From Chamaea fasciata (Eukaryota; Chordata; Aves; Passeriformes; Sylviidae), in NCBI GenBank assembly GCA_029207755.1, contig JARCOQ010000005.1, positions 59,903,414 to 59,967,413 on the forward strand: 64,000 bases of DNA, given 5' to 3'. Below, piece after piece: positions 11,601 to 26,800 of this stretch (position 1 is the first letter of the stretch; each line of letters begins with the position of its first letter). The notes below the pieces were generated by a model. That model worked only from the letters and a program-made list of their open reading frames with translations. It had not been told where the DNA came from and searched no databases. A program made the position numbers and the translations under genes.

Positions 11601-14600
11601 TTGGACTTGAGGATCTTAGAGGACTTTTCCGACCTAAATGATTCTGTCATTCTAAGCACAGTATTAATTCATGTGGGTGTAGAATCGGTGGAATCACTCT
11701 TACTGATTTTATATAATGTCTCTTCCTTCATCCTGTAAGAGTTTGCAACAGAAGATTTTATCTAAACTTTTTCTGTTACAGTAATACACTCAAGCAGTTT
11801 TTTTTAAAGTATTGTAGAAAGAGCTTCCTGATTAAATTATAGAATCACAGAAGGATTGGGTTGGAAAGGAACTTAAAAATCCTCTAGTTCCAATCCTTTG
11901 CCATGGGCAGGGACACCCTCCACCAGGCCAGATAGCTCAGGGCTCCATCCAACCTGGTCTTGAACACTTCAAGGACTGAGCCTTAAAAACTTCTTTGGGC
12001 AACCTGTTCCAATGCCCAGACGATGAAATGAAATTTTTCTTCATGAGGAGAAATGGTTTTCAGATAGTCATGAAAAATAATTTAAAAAGGCAAAGAAGCA
12101 TAAAAAAAATACTCCAGTAATACCAGTTTGTTTGGAAAAACAGAACCGTCACCAAAACATGCTTTCCTGAAGACTAAAGGTCATGGTGCAGTAAGCGTTT
12201 TGCAAAAAGCTTTTCAGCAAGAACTAGGTCAATCAAGTTTTATAAGCTTTTGGAATGGGCTTTTCTTTAAAAAGAAAAAAATTCTGTGCCTGTCTTTGAT
12301 AATGGTCAAAGAAAAGACATGCTAATAATATCTAAGACTGGCATACTATTGCAGTATTTTTGGGAAAACCTATTAATTTTGTTGTGCTAACAAAGTTACC
12401 CAGTAGCAAACAGCAGCTAACCCATTAAATTCTGATGCCACCTGAATCAACAGTTCTCCTCGTTAACAATTTCCTTTCTTAGAAGGGACGGATATTGATA
12501 CTGGTGGAAAGTGTGATGAGATTAGAGATCCTCCTTCCCTATTGCTGTGTAAATATTTTGATATCTTATTTGACTGCTTTTCTCTGTTTTAAGTATGTGT
12601 TTTTGTGGTAACCTGAACAACCATTTGTAGCTGCTTACGGCAGTTACTGATAGGCACAATAGTAATAATAAATCCAAGACTGCAGGGACTAGACCATTAA
12701 TGAAGCTGGACATTTGAGTACATACTAGCTGATTAATACTCCCCAGTAAAATAACAAGATAAGTATAAAATCACAGTCTATTTGATTTGACTTTTCAGAA
12801 CATATTTCATACACTTCAGCAGGAACAACAACAAAAAAAGTCCCTTGTTAACTTCAAACAGATACTTTTCAAAGCTTGGCCTGTTCTATAAAGGGTCTGT
12901 GTTGGTGAACCGTGTTACCACGACTGAGAAAAACTCAAGCTCTTGTCTGGTAACTGTAAGTTAATAAGCAATCAGCAGAATAGTTATCAACAACTGATGT
13001 ACATAATCAAGAAGGAATATTTCTGATGGGAGGAGTAAGGGACTGAGGGTAAAACGACAAGAATGGTTACGAGAATTAATTTACAGGCACTTCACATTAG
13101 CAGATCCAACTAATATCCAGTTACAGTGTAAACTATGTCCTCAAACATTAAATGTTACTGCAGCATCAAAGATTCACACTTTAGGTGTGTCCCCCCTCCT
13201 GTTATTTTAAAGGTGGTGAGGAAGAAAAGCTGAAAACCACAACCTTAAAAGCCTCTTCAGGATGCCAGCAAACACTCATTCCAGGAGAACGTAAAACAAA
13301 ATGGGCCTTCTCATTTCCTTCCAAATCCCAGACCCTAGAGAGAAAAAGAAAAAAAAAAAAGTGAAGTACTAAACTATTGCCATCTGACTGTAAATACATT
13401 AACTTTCAGTGTCTCAGTACGTTCACAGAGGAAGTGACCAAATGAAATAGCATTCATGCTGTATCATTTGAAGAAGTCAGTGTGAAAGTGGCCAATGCTG
13501 CAGATGATGCATTTTAACAATGATGACCTAGCCAGAGCCTCTATTTAACTATTCGGATAAAGTGACATTTTAGTTATCTAGGCATGAAATCTCAGTGAGG
13601 TGTTCCAATTTTTTCATAAGTCAACACTAAAGCCTTTGTACTATACCATAAATAGCAGTAACGCAGTAAAAAGCAGGAAAGTTAGTGTTGGTCCAGTTGA
13701 CACAAGGAACCTGAAGTGAGGTACCAAACAACTTAAGTCATCTATGTTGCCATATAAAGGGCAAGACCCTTTATTGAACTATTTTGGCGGCCTAATGTCA
13801 GAGTTTCCAGTATTTCCTGGTAAGACAAGATTGAGTAATGGAAATATAAGAAACCAGAAATGAAGCTAAGGCAAACAGAAAGATCTACGGCAGAGGTAAC
13901 ACTAGCCAACAAAGGGTCTTGGAGAGCTTTCAACAGATAAATCATATAAGCCAGTTAACCTTTTCCTTTAGAAACACCTACAGTGCTTATCTGGCAGCTA
14001 TAAAAAATTTAAAAATCAACAGCATTTGGTCAATATGGGTTGACAGGAAAGTGTCTCCTGAAACACCAAAACTAGTTTAGGTGATGGGTGAATTTTCTTT
14101 GGATGTGTTCAATATGAGTGGTAATGAGCCATGGTACTACTTTGTTTCTAAAATCCGACAAAACCAAAACTGAGTCTATTTTACCTCATAGCCACTGCTC
14201 AACTCCCTCTTTTCCTACAAAATCAATAGCTCAGATGTAGGACAAAGAAATCACAGTTGTGAACATCAGTCTGAACCACATACTATTTATATGCATTTGG
14301 ACACAAAACATGCACATATATCCTTCCTCTCTGACATGCAAAACTTGAGAAACAGCCAATTTTTAAAGTAGTATTCTGCCCAGTCTTTTGAGCTAGATGA
14401 GTGGCTACGTACTATTATTGTTTATTCTAGAGGATTTTTGCTGACTTCCTCCAGACCTTTTCAGTTTATATCTCACCAGGGTGCTTAGAGCCTTATATTT
14501 AAGAGATTTAAAAAACTTCTTAACTAATACATCATAAGTCTAGACAAAATATATGGGAATAAAGTAAATATATTTAATGAACAATGTTGTTTTCTTATGC

Positions 14601-17600
14601 CAAACCACAATAGATCAAATATTTGTTCTCCCTGTAGAAAACACAGGGTCTCTAATCTTGAAGGATCAGTGTCCTTACTAAAAAAAGTCAAAACAAAAAC
14701 CTGACAAGTGTTTAAAAAATGAAATATCTACTTGATTAGGTAATTTAGAAACATACAATACTTTCTTCTACTGCCAAAAATTTTGCCTTGTAGATTTGTC
14801 CAAGTCAAATCAACACTTCCCATGTGTATTTACTGTGCAGGGAGAAAATTATGATACAACAGAAGATGGTGAATCATTTTGGCAAAAGGAATATGCCATT
14901 ATGTTTCCTTCCCTGAAGTGAGTGATATTATTAGGTGTTGAGACAGAAATTTATGGTTTTTACCTCCATAACTTTGTTATTTATAAAGTTACCAAATTTG
15001 TATTTTTTACTTTGTAAGAATGACAGGGCTGTTAGTAACAAACAGTATGGGCAGGAAAAGGGATAAAAGCCTCTTTTATATTTTCTTTACTGATACCAAA
15101 GATGATATAATTTAGTTTTGGGGAAAAAAACCCAAACCAAAACCCTCAAAATACAAACCAGGCAATACATACCAAGAAAGATCCTTGTCTGAATGTATCG
15201 TATCTACAATCACACGTGTGCTCAATTAACTTATTTCAATGTTTCTTTGTGAAAAAACCCAAGTAAAAAATGTGCAAACCCCCAAAATTTAGCCAAACTC
15301 ATTTTCAATAAGTAAACTACACAGTAATCATCAATCAGCTACAGATGCTGCCCTGCCGTTTTGTCCACATTCCTATCATGTAAATAAATCCAAAAAGACT
15401 GAGGATTTTGTCTCCCATTCAAAGATCTTGAAACCTTACTAATACTCCCATGATTTTATTCCAAAGAAAAACACTGTCTATTTTTCTTCAAACATCCTTA
15501 TCTTTTGTAACCTTGCAATGTGTCACTCTCTTACTTCTTGTTCTCTTCCCATCAACCATCATGGCATAGACTTGTCACTGAGCTTGTGGTAATTTTTTCT
15601 CATATTTAAAAAAATCTCCACAAAAAACTTAATGGAGAAAAGTTTGAATAAACACAGTTGAAGTAAGTGCCCAAGTTAGATTAATGTATAGTCTTAAAAA
15701 CAGGTAAAAACAGGTAACCTTCTCAGTAAAATAATTATTTTTTAAGTAACTAAGGACTGAAGAATTACTGCAGTGTTCAGAAAACTTAAACCAACCTAAA
15801 TACAGATAGTTGCAAATGCTGTTAAAGAAAATTCTTGAGATACTAGTACATTTCTCTTGTCACTCAAATCCTGTAACTAACAAGCAAATGAAAACTGCAG
15901 TCATCTCACAGCTTGAAGATATTCAAATTCCATGGTATCAACTATACCTTGTATGCATGAATGTAGATGTATACGTGCAGTAATTTCATCATACAGTGGA
16001 CTTTTATTACACCTGGCAAAGTACCACATTAGAACTCTGAAAACTTGTGGCAATGGAGATGATCCTTATTTTATCTTCTAATTTTCTGAATTATGAATAA
16101 TTGTAACTAGCAGAACCAACTGCTAACTGGGCAAAAATCATCATTTTCAATAGCAAAAGAACTAAACCAGATTGCAATCTTCAGGCGTTTCTCGAATCCT
16201 CAGAAGATGGGATGTAAAAATAGGAATTCTTCCAACAAAAGATTTCAAACAATTTTAGTGAGTGGGTGGGGGCTAGAACAAACTTTGACATCTGATTCCC
16301 AACCACAAGGCATGATCAACTATACTTGATCCATTACTCAAAGATTACTTATGTCCAATATGGTTTTGTTGTGTTTTTTTTTTTAATATTTAACTTTCTT
16401 TCTATCTCCATCAGACATATTCCACGTGTGATGAAAATCCTATCACTCTTGAAAAGCCTAGAGGACTATGGAGAAGGGCAAGATTCTTGTTCCTGACATC
16501 ACACAAAGGTAGAGTGAAGTTGTTCCTCACTGAGCACAAGGAGTGAGGAAAATATCTCAGAAAAGGAACATGCAAGTGCAAGACTGGGAAATACTGCAGA
16601 GAATACAACCAACACTGACTTTCTCTGAGGTCTTCTGCCAACTCCATGTGGATTTGGCTGTCGCAGATCTGGAGGGTACTAGGCAGGACATGAAAGGCTG
16701 AAGTGGAACTGTAGAAATTCCTGTCTGGCCAGGAGAAAGGTGTAATATTCAAGATAATTACTGGTAATTTATTTTATTTTACTGACAAAGAATTTGAGTT
16801 TTTATGAGGTTTTTTCACAGAGGAAATGTACAAATACTCCTTCAGGAAGCTGACCTATGTTCACTGTTTTCTTTTGGTGATCAAAGGAAATGCCACAGTT
16901 CCTAAAAAACTAGCAATTGGAGTATTTCAGATCTTGGCATTAAAAAACGTGTTATCTCTAGTTTCTTGTAATACCTACTTGGATCTGCCAGCATTGATCT
17001 ATTTCTCACTGCTAACTATGGGCTGCAATTATACCCTGCAGTGTTGGTAGAGGCAGGATATGCAGTGCAGTATCTCCACTTCACTAATACACAATTCAGG
17101 CCATACACACTCAGAGCTAAGTCCAAGAAGTACACATTTCTACTACTACTACTGAAATAAAAAACGTGTTATCTCTAGTTTCTTGTAATACCTACTTGGA
17201 TATGCCAGCATTGATCTATTTCTCACTGCTAACTATGGGCTGCAATTATACCCTGCAGTGTTGGTAGAGGCAGGATATGCAGTGCAGTATCTCCACTTCA
17301 CTAATACACAATTCAGGCCATACACACTCAGAGCTAAGTCCAAGAAGTACACATTTCTACTACTACTACTGAAATACCTTTGAAGGTAGCTAATGCAAAA
17401 CCAGAGATCACACAGCATTTTTGAAAAAAATGTGAAGCTTCAGTTCTGTCCTTTCAACCAGAGTGAAAAATGGCTGTTAGGAGCTATCAGCTTATTGTTC
17501 CCAATGTAGATATAAAACTAAATGCTTCTGTGGTATGACTGTCACTAAGAAACTCAACTACCAATTCCGCTGATACCCTTCAAAAAAAGAGAAAACTTCC

Positions 17601-17797
17601 AAACAAATCTAATGCAATGATTTCTATTTAAAAAAAATTTATAGACTAGACTACATTCTAGGGCTGTGTGACTCTTAACATAAGCCATAATGTGTCACAA
17701 AGGAAATTACTACATCATCCTCATATTTTGAAGACTTCCTAACTAAAAGTTTATTAAGCCCAGACTGAAATAATGTTCCAAACATTTGATCCAGAAA

Positions 17798-17847
<50 letters not shown>

Positions 17848-20800
17848 CTGACATGAGACCAGTTAATTCTTGCACTGTCCAACACCAATTGGTTAAAACT
17901 TGCATCATGGCTGTACAATGTAACAGAATTTCGTAAGACTACATTTGGGGGACATACAGGGATGCATACAAGTGTGCAAATTCAGAGACAGGACTCTGAA
18001 AAAAATTCAAGACTTTTTTACTTTCATAAATTATAATGCACAACTAGCTTGAAAAAATGTAGCCAGCATACCTCAGAAAGAAGAAATATTTCGGTATGAC
18101 CTTTCTTATATGAAGGGACACTGGAAAATCCAATCAAACAAACACATGAAAAAAGAACAACATGAAATAAGAAAACTTTTATAAAAAATTTGACAGAAAT
18201 CCATACCTGACTGCACTAGGAATGGGAAGATGCAAATAGAATATGGTTTTGGCAGCGGAAGTAAGTCATAATGACCACTTTTCAATACAGCCAAACCCTG
18301 AAATATTTATGGAATAATCAAAGTAAGATTCAAGGGCAACGTGTGCTGGCAATACATTAAAGAAAACAAGAACAAAACAAAAACCAAAAAACAAAACAAA
18401 ACCACCAAAAAAACCACAAACCCAGGAGTTACCATTAGCTTTCCTTCATATTGTCAAGAGAAAAATCCACACAAAATACCTAGGGCATGAGAGTACCATG
18501 TAAAAAATATGCTACAGATGAACCCCCCTAAAACCAGATGAAACACTACAACATATTCTAAAACTATAGCTAATTTAACTTTCAGTGACATCAAACCTTT
18601 ATCCCTAACTCCTGCTCAGGGAGCAAAACTAACCTGCTCTTGGACTGGCACTTATTCTATGTGCAAAAGAGAAGGCTGAACTTCAGAGTGACTGATAAAC
18701 TCACAAAGTCCTCTATGAAATGACGTGAGCCATGGCCTAAGGCAATGAACAGAACTCAAAAGGGAATCAAAGGGCAAGTATATTCACAGACAATGAGGAA
18801 GATAATTCAACTATACATACTTCTGCACTCTAAAAGAGAGGAAGAGAATGTAGTTTAAGAAATAGTTAAAAGAAAAAGAGAGGGTGAGGGAGAGAAAGGG
18901 ATGGATGAGTCTTTTTCAGCTTTTTAAAATACATGCCATTCTAGCACTCGATGACCAGAAGAAATTGCCATGCTGGTATTTTTAAGGGTCTGACACTGCC
19001 AGTAACCTTTCAGTTCCGCATGAGGAAGGAGTCTGAGGTGATTATCAATCAGACTGAATTAACCTTTTGACAGTCAAGAGGTTTGTTTTTAGCATGGATA
19101 TGAGATTAGTGAGTTTTGACAGGATGGTATTTTGCATTAAGTAATTCCAGAAACATCAGATAGTGTCTATAACCACCAACAGTGGAGGGTGTCAGTTGAA
19201 CTCATGGTGTTTTCCAAGTATTTCCCACAATTTTTTGGCTTCATTAAGTATCAGAACAAAATGATTTGTACATCTGAATCTGTGCAGACTCCTGGACTGT
19301 GTTTCCAAATCATTATGAAAAAGCCAGTAGTAATTTTTTTTTGAAGAGTGGTGCACAAAGAGTTGTATACATAGATCTCATTAACGAAGTGGGATGCACA
19401 CATTCCTGCACTTAATGCAAACGTTCAAAGAAGTGTATAATGCCTTATTGTTTCAAGGAACTAAATGAAATATTCCTTAAAGCTATTGTAACACAGATGA
19501 CCACTGCAATTATTTTTATGCAAGAGCATTTTTAGTGCAGTTCTACTTTGCAGCTGCAAAGTGACATCAAGACCAATAAAGACCATGTGCAAGAAATAAC
19601 GAGATTTCCTGAGTGACACAGCAGCAATTTAAAGGTAAGAACACTGGATATAACTAGTATCCAACTTACACTGTCTGTCCTCCAACCAAAATGACTGAAC
19701 CTCACTCTGAGATATCACAGTTGCAGCAGCTTGTGGCAAGACTATTTAGTGGATGAAAAGTGAAAATCTTACTTCCTTAGAGGTCTCTGATGAACTTAAG
19801 CGTAAACTTTCTTGAGTGAAAACCAGGGAGGACCTAATCATGTTTGTATATAGTCAGTATATATTGAAAAGTTGTTTTAAAACCTTATTAAGACTTAAAA
19901 GTGGAACTCAAGACTTTTACTAATTGTTCCAGAACTTTATTCCACAGGCATTAGCAAATTTTGTATCCTAAGAACAATTTCAGGATAGAAATTCAGTACA
20001 GACAGAAGAATTACTCCTCTTCTTACATTACTACTGAAGCAAATTACAGAGTAAGTAAAGAATGATTTTGGTAAGTCCCAAGGAATGCATTTTCCATTAG
20101 TTTTGAAAGTGTAACCTTTAAATTCAATAGAAAAAGTCTTTATGCCCCACACGCATGAATGGAAAAAATAAGAATTCAAGTAGCCAAAAAAAAATCCTAC
20201 TTACTTCCCATGGCTTTTAACCAAAGACTTCATGGCATAAAATGTCTTTCACAGTTACTAAACTGAAATCTTGCTAGTATATATTAATTACATACATTTT
20301 ATTTCCTTTTAAATTAGTATCATTTAGATGACTGGTTTTAAAACAGTTTTCTTTCATCCAGGAAAGCTGAGCATTTCATAAAATAAAGAGGGAAAGGCCA
20401 CAGTCAAACAGATTTTTGCTAAATAAGCCAAATTTGAATTTAGACTTAACAAAGAAATCAAGGATTGGAAATAAATCAGAACAAGATACGAGTAAGTCAC
20501 ACATTTCTACTATTCATTCCTAATGATTTTGTAGGAAATACTGACTAGACATCTATGGTAAAACTGCCTACTCATCAGAGTAAAAAAAGTCAAAGATGAT
20601 GCTTTCCCAACTGTCTTGCTGCTCTACTGCAGTGACCTGAAAAGCCTTCACAGCTGCCCTTCTGATCTCTCCAACTGCATTGGAGGGGTAAGAAGAGCAG
20701 CTTAATAGATTCAGGCACGCTACCAGAAGTGGGAAGATGGGTGACCTTCAGACAAGGACAAACTTCTGCATCAAAAACCTTTACCCAGGTTGCTTCAAAG

Positions 20801-23800
20801 CATTCAACCGTGTTTCCCTTCTACTTCCAGTTACAAATATCCAGACGCCTGGGTTTGAAGCAGTTGGAATCATCATATTTTGAGCTGCCAGTACCACTGT
20901 ATTAGGACGGTGTTGTCTTCAGGCTATGTCATCCCACCCCCTGGTAAGGCGAATACATTTGGGTAAATGGAAAAGTTCACACACGTATACTGGTTTCAAA
21001 CTTCATCCACCTGATGACAGAATAGACAGGGTCTGTATAATTCAATGCTGAGCTATGCATGTCTGCTCTCTCCTATTCTCATTTTATTCCTATCCCAGAA
21101 GGGGGGAAAATAGTGTATGCAAATCCAAGACAACAGTTTTCTGCTTTGAAAAAAGATGACCCACAAGTCACAACAAAAAGCCAGTCCACAACCTAAGTTA
21201 ACAAGAATAGTCCATTTCTTGTCTTGTTAGTGGACTAGTCTTGTTAGATAGCCATGAAGGCACACTAAAAATAAAAATATAAATGCTTATTTATTTAAGT
21301 GGGTATATTAAACATTCACAGATAGAAGAAGTCCAATACTAGTTTTTCAAGAGTGTTTTGAACAAAATGCATACCTGCAGGTGTGATCATCACTTACACT
21401 TGCAATTTCTTGACCTTCGTTGGGAGCAAAGACCAGATCATTAATGTAATCTGAGTGGCCATCAAATGTCTGCCAAGCAGAAAAAAGAAACACTTTTACC
21501 TCAGAGCTGACTGTTCCACAAATATATTCAACAGACCTGCTAATGGAAAGATGTTTGCTAAGATAAAACTATCATTTTAACAGAAGGTAGAAAAAGTTTT
21601 TATTGGTAACTGGATTCCTTTAAAGTATCTAATTCACGTGTAGATTCATACTGCAGGTGAAAAGATCTCCCTACTACTCCTTGTAGTTAGCACAGAGGTC
21701 AGTTTGATGCTTTTGCTTGACAGAGATTAATGAATCACACCAGAGCTTTTTATCATTTTTTCAACCACTGAATTTTGAAGGTGGAAGATAATAAATCTCA
21801 GAAAAAGGAGAATGACCAGGAAATGAATGTATGCATCATCTACCTACATTAAAGAATTCTGATTACTGGTATGTAACTCTGATCTCTGAACTCTCATTAA
21901 ATACATTTATGGTGTTTTCGACAGAAATCTCACAGAATTTTTAGTCAAGCAAATGTCCATGTGTAGATGTATTTGTTACTGTTCCATCCTCTTCTATTCA
22001 GTCCCACTGATTAAGTGTCACGGCACAGCTGCTTTTGTTTTGCCCAGCAAGGTATCATAAAAATGAGACAAAAATATCCTTTTGATAACAGCATGAGACT
22101 GAGAGATTGCAGAGGAAAACAAGGTCAAATGAAAACAAGTTCCAAAGTTTTCTGAAAGAAAAACACATCACCTTTAAGTGTAGCTATTCTGAGGAACAAA
22201 TACAGAACTGATTAAAAAAAATCTCAAGCACACGTAAGAACTAAATCCCCCTCTAAAAGTTTTAAGAATGCCTCATCAATTCAATACAGAAACATTTTCA
22301 GCAGCCAACTTCTTTTTTTCAAGTAAGTCATTATTTTATTAAAACCTAATGGATTATACTAGAACTAATAGGCCCTAAGATGATGCTAAATTATTTAGAC
22401 AGAATGCCAAGTCTTTTGACAATTTTCAGCATTCTGAATTCAAATATCCTGCCTCATTTTACTTCTACAGTTCTGATGAAATATGCTTTTTATTAAGCAA
22501 AATGTGAAGCAGGACAAGGAAGCCATAATTCATTTCCAAATGAAAACCTCAAAAGAAGAAAAAGGGTTGACGAAGATCCATCAGTCATATTTTACCTTTT
22601 GGTTTTTTTTTTTTTTTTTTTTGTTCTGGGCTTGATCCAACCCATAAATTTTGGATTACTTGTGTCGACAAAGTAATGGAAAACTTAAGTGTGCTTCAAG
22701 TTCCTTGTTGATAATTACATCAAGACAGTTTTTCCACGGGGAAAACAGGGTAAGGTTACTCCGTCTATCCCTCCAGAAGCAACACGCACTAATTGTTGAC
22801 TATAAAAGACAAAATGTTCAGAGATTACATTCTGAACATCACATACTTCCTTCAGCTTTGTTTCCACATTCTGGACCTCTCCTGAAGGTCCCATGTGTCA
22901 AGTGTGCACCGTATAATGGACTCAAAATTTTCCACGTGTTCAATGTGAGTTCAACCTCAGGTTTATGAAATGGGTTTTCTGAGGTATCAGTTAACTGTTA
23001 GTAAGAAGCCACTGTATCAAACTTTATTGAAATCCAGATCAGCATAGCTCACCCAGAATTTGTGAACATCTGGGATTTTGCACATGCTTTAAATCAGAGT
23101 TAGGTGTTACTTTTCTTGACAAGAACTCTAGAGTACAATGATTGTCCAGATATAAGAAATTAGGCTGATTGACAGAAAGGGCTTTCCACACTTTCTATCA
23201 AAAAAACCCAGAAGACAGTCTCAAAGACAGCTTTTACTGACATAAACACACCAGTCCACATTGTTTCTTTTTGTTAACGAGTTCCTCACAAAAAGGTAAA
23301 AAGATGTGTTTTAGCTGTTTTCTGATTATTTTTAACATTAGACCAAGCCTGACCCAGTAACAATATGTATTTTAATTTTTCCTCAGCCAGAGTACATCCT
23401 TAATAAAGTTCTTGGACAGCTTATTTCAGTGGTGGAGCTGGCATAAACAAAGCTAATAGCTTTACTGTTAACTTCAGGCCAACACTTCTCATTTGTATTG
23501 CATATGCACCAAACAATCATAGAATCATCAAGGTTGGAAAAGACCTCTGAGATCATTGAGTCCAAACACTAATTTAACACTGCCAGGTCCATCCCTAAGC
23601 ACCACATCTGTAAGATTTTTGAACACAGTGATCATACTGCTTCCCTGGGCAGCCTGTTCCAATACTAGACCACCCTTCTACAAAATAATTTTTTCCTAAT
23701 ATCCAGTCTGAACCTCCTCTGGCACCACTTAAGGCCATTTCCCCTTGTCCTATCACTTGTTGGCTGGGAGACTGAGGTTACAACCTCCTTTCAGACGATG

Positions 23801-26800
23801 TACAGAGTGATAAGGTCCCTCCTGAGCCTCCTTTTTCCCAGGCTGAACAACCCCAGTTCCCTCAGCTGCTCCTCACAGGACTTTTGCTCCAGACCCCTCA
23901 CCAGCTCCACTGCCTTCTCTGCTCCAGCACCTCAATGTCTTCCTTCTCCCAAGTGGCACAAAACTGAACAGAGGATTCAAGGCGCCAAGTACAGAGGGAC
24001 AAACACCTCATTACTCCTACTGACCACACTTTTTTTTTTGTGGCCTTATTAATCCAAAATAAATTAGAAAGTTAGAACTTAGATGTTGAATTTAGCTCAC
24101 TAGAGTCTATAGCACCAAATTTATCCCATTGTTTCATTATTTCAACTTATTATCAATGTATTAGCTAGTGTTAAAGAAACTTTACATTCTGCTAAGTTAA
24201 AAGATTTAATTCACAGCTTAACATTAAAGCCTGTTGTCTGAAATTCACAAAACTGGCAGATATTACATAAATAGATAACTTTAATATGTAATGACAGACA
24301 TCAACTCACAAGCAAAGAGCATAAAGAACTTTTAGAACTATTTTGTCAGAAATCCCACCAAGCTGACTAACTGTGTCAGTTATCCCACTACTCAGTGGCA
24401 AAATCACATAAGACGACCAACACTGGAAGGAGGAAATTAAAAGTATGTGCATGTACGATGCAAAAATAAAAGCATTTTCCTTCAAGACATTTAGTAGCAT
24501 CCATCTTTACTTCTTATGCCCCGCCTTTATTCATTCTATTATCAGTATGGCCACATAGGTGACAGCCACAATTCATCTAATTTCTGTATGACAAATCTCC
24601 TTGTCTTACTAATACAAATTAACATGTCAAAAATAAAAGTCTAATTTTTTCTCCTTTATACCCAATAAGCCACTCTCATCAAAACAGGCATTATCATATT
24701 CTAAAGCGGTAAAAGCCAAGGAAAACTCTCCCCCAATTTTTTAAAAATTAATTATCTTTGCTTATTGTTACCAAAGACCTCACCAAAAAAACATCAAACT
24801 GAATAGCAAAAATATCTCATTAACAGTAGTACTTGGACTGGGACATTGTTTCCAAGGAAGAATTTTGAAGGAAATCAGAAGATCACGTAGGTGATAATTA
24901 CAGTTATTCCCACTTGAAAGACAGAAAGGTATTTACAATACAATGATTATCCCTAGAGATGATAGATCTAGGCTCTGTCACAAATGGAGCAGAAGGATAG
25001 TTAAAGATTAGACTTCACTAAAAACCAAAAAATCTTTTGAAAATCGCATTAGCTGCCCTTACCTTAAATTCATTCTTGTCCTGTAAGTCGGAAGTAAAGA
25101 GCCTTAACTTCCTATCAGAAGCTGCAGTACAAAACCTACACTCAAAAGACAAAAAAAGCCCTTCAGTCAATCAACATTGCAATAGTTGACTTTTTATCAA
25201 TTTTCTTTCATTTTAAAAATGCAAAGTGAGATGCAAAGAAAAAATAAGATTTTGAAAAAATAACCAAAAACATCTATCTTTTCTGCTTTGGCAACAAGCA
25301 GAGGTATAACTGGAGCTTATCTGTAAAACAGTGTGCATCAAGTGCCAAGAATACTTATTCACAGAAAGAAATGCAAGACATTTTACAAAGCTAAATCTGG
25401 ATCAGTTACCAATTATCTGAAATATCTCATAAATACTGCTGAAACGTTCCTTGGAAGAAGTTTAATGGTAGGGCACAAAAACCCACCCTCATTGTCAGTG
25501 TTTTAAAATAACTGAAATATAAAATTCATAAACCAATTTCTATTCAACATATTTTAACCCAAAAGACTGTATGAAAATGGAGCAGTAAGCAACTACAGTA
25601 ACTTTGAAGAATCACACAAACTACAGAGCACATTTTAATTCAGAAGTCCACATTTAATAGCTAACTATCTTTCTAGATTTTCTAGATATACACCTTAAAG
25701 GATCTCACAAATAGTACCTAACCTACTTTGAAACACAACACGTTATGCAAATCAGTACAAATAGCTTTATAAAGGAGACCATTCAAGTGATTTCACTTCT
25801 GCTAAAGCTCTTAAAAGAAATGCTTCCTCACAGATGTACAAAGAAACTATGTCAGAGGTCCATAAAAATAATGAAGAAAATGTTATTTACTGCTTGTTCA
25901 CTGGAGAGAGAGTCAAGGGGTACAAGAAGTAGGACAGAAAACAAGCAAATGGACAAAAGAAAAAAAGACTGTAAGAATAAAAATGTTCTACTGAAGAATT
26001 CAGAGACTTCATCAGTGTTTTCTAAGGAGTTAGATTTCACTCATAAGCTTTGTACAGTCCAGTATTAAGGACTTAGGGAAAACAGGTAAGAGACAAGGAT
26101 TCACTGTAGTTGTTCATTGTTAAGTACCTTATCTGGGGAGGTATAGCATCAAGTCTAGTTTCAGGACTCCATGCTATGGCATCAACTCTGATTCCATGGT
26201 GAAACGTCCTTAGTGTCTTATATTGCATGCCTTCCACTTCTGCATCCTCTTCCTACAGAAATAATGCAGTTAGCTGATTCAAAACAAGGTCTTGGTGACT
26301 TCTAACAAATCAAATTGCTACAAAATGAAAAGTCTTTCAAAATTACACATATTGGGAACTTTTCAGATCATAACACCTTCAAAATGAAAACCCGGAACAT
26401 ATAGAAAGCATTAACTTGAAATATTTACGTACTTAGAAATACATTAAATGATTGCAGTCTCAAGCCAGAGGCCAATGAAGAGCAGAAAAATCAGAACTGA
26501 GCTATGAAGATGCTGAGCTCATTCTCTGTACAGGTAGTATATTCACAGATACAACTAAAGCCACTTAAAAGAGCATGGCAATTGAGCACACACTGCAGTG
26601 AGAAGAAGCAATGGGAACAAAAGCAAGCATGTAATTTAAGCTGTCTTCTCTCTGACTTGTTTTCACACCATGGAAAAATGCTGCCATTTCCAGAGCATCG
26701 ATCCTCAAACAGCAGGAGACAAAAAGGTGCCCTCTGTCATCTAATCCTAATTACAAGCTTGCTTATTCTTACCACTGGTAAAACCAGATAACAGGAAAAA

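Larger units (their letters stand above)
11068..13243 (-). other. NUP37: NUP37 intron after coding exon 5
   Basis: 2.2 kb containing two CR1 fragments in opposite orientations (about 11468-11655 plus; about 11838-12050 minus). The remainder is AT-rich and unremarkable. Confidence 0.85.
13335..21374 (-). other. NUP37: NUP37 intron after coding exon 4
   Basis: The largest NUP37 intron (8.0 kb). It holds a 217-bp tandem duplication (16942-17375), a T41 tract (17802-17842) and an A/C-rich low-complexity stretch (about 18360-18422). I saw no CR1 copy and no coding-like segment. Confidence 0.85.
21470..25062 (-). other. NUP37: NUP37 intron after coding exon 3
   Basis: 3.6 kb. It contains a minus-strand CR1 fragment (about 23515-24035) and a T20 tract (22603-22622). 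The rest is AT-rich without recognised features. Confidence 0.85.

Noticed and set aside
25745..26068. 107-codon plus-strand frame in a NUP37 intron
   Set aside because: Low-complexity Lys/Ser-rich translation without splice context or homology, between two well-supported minus-strand exons.
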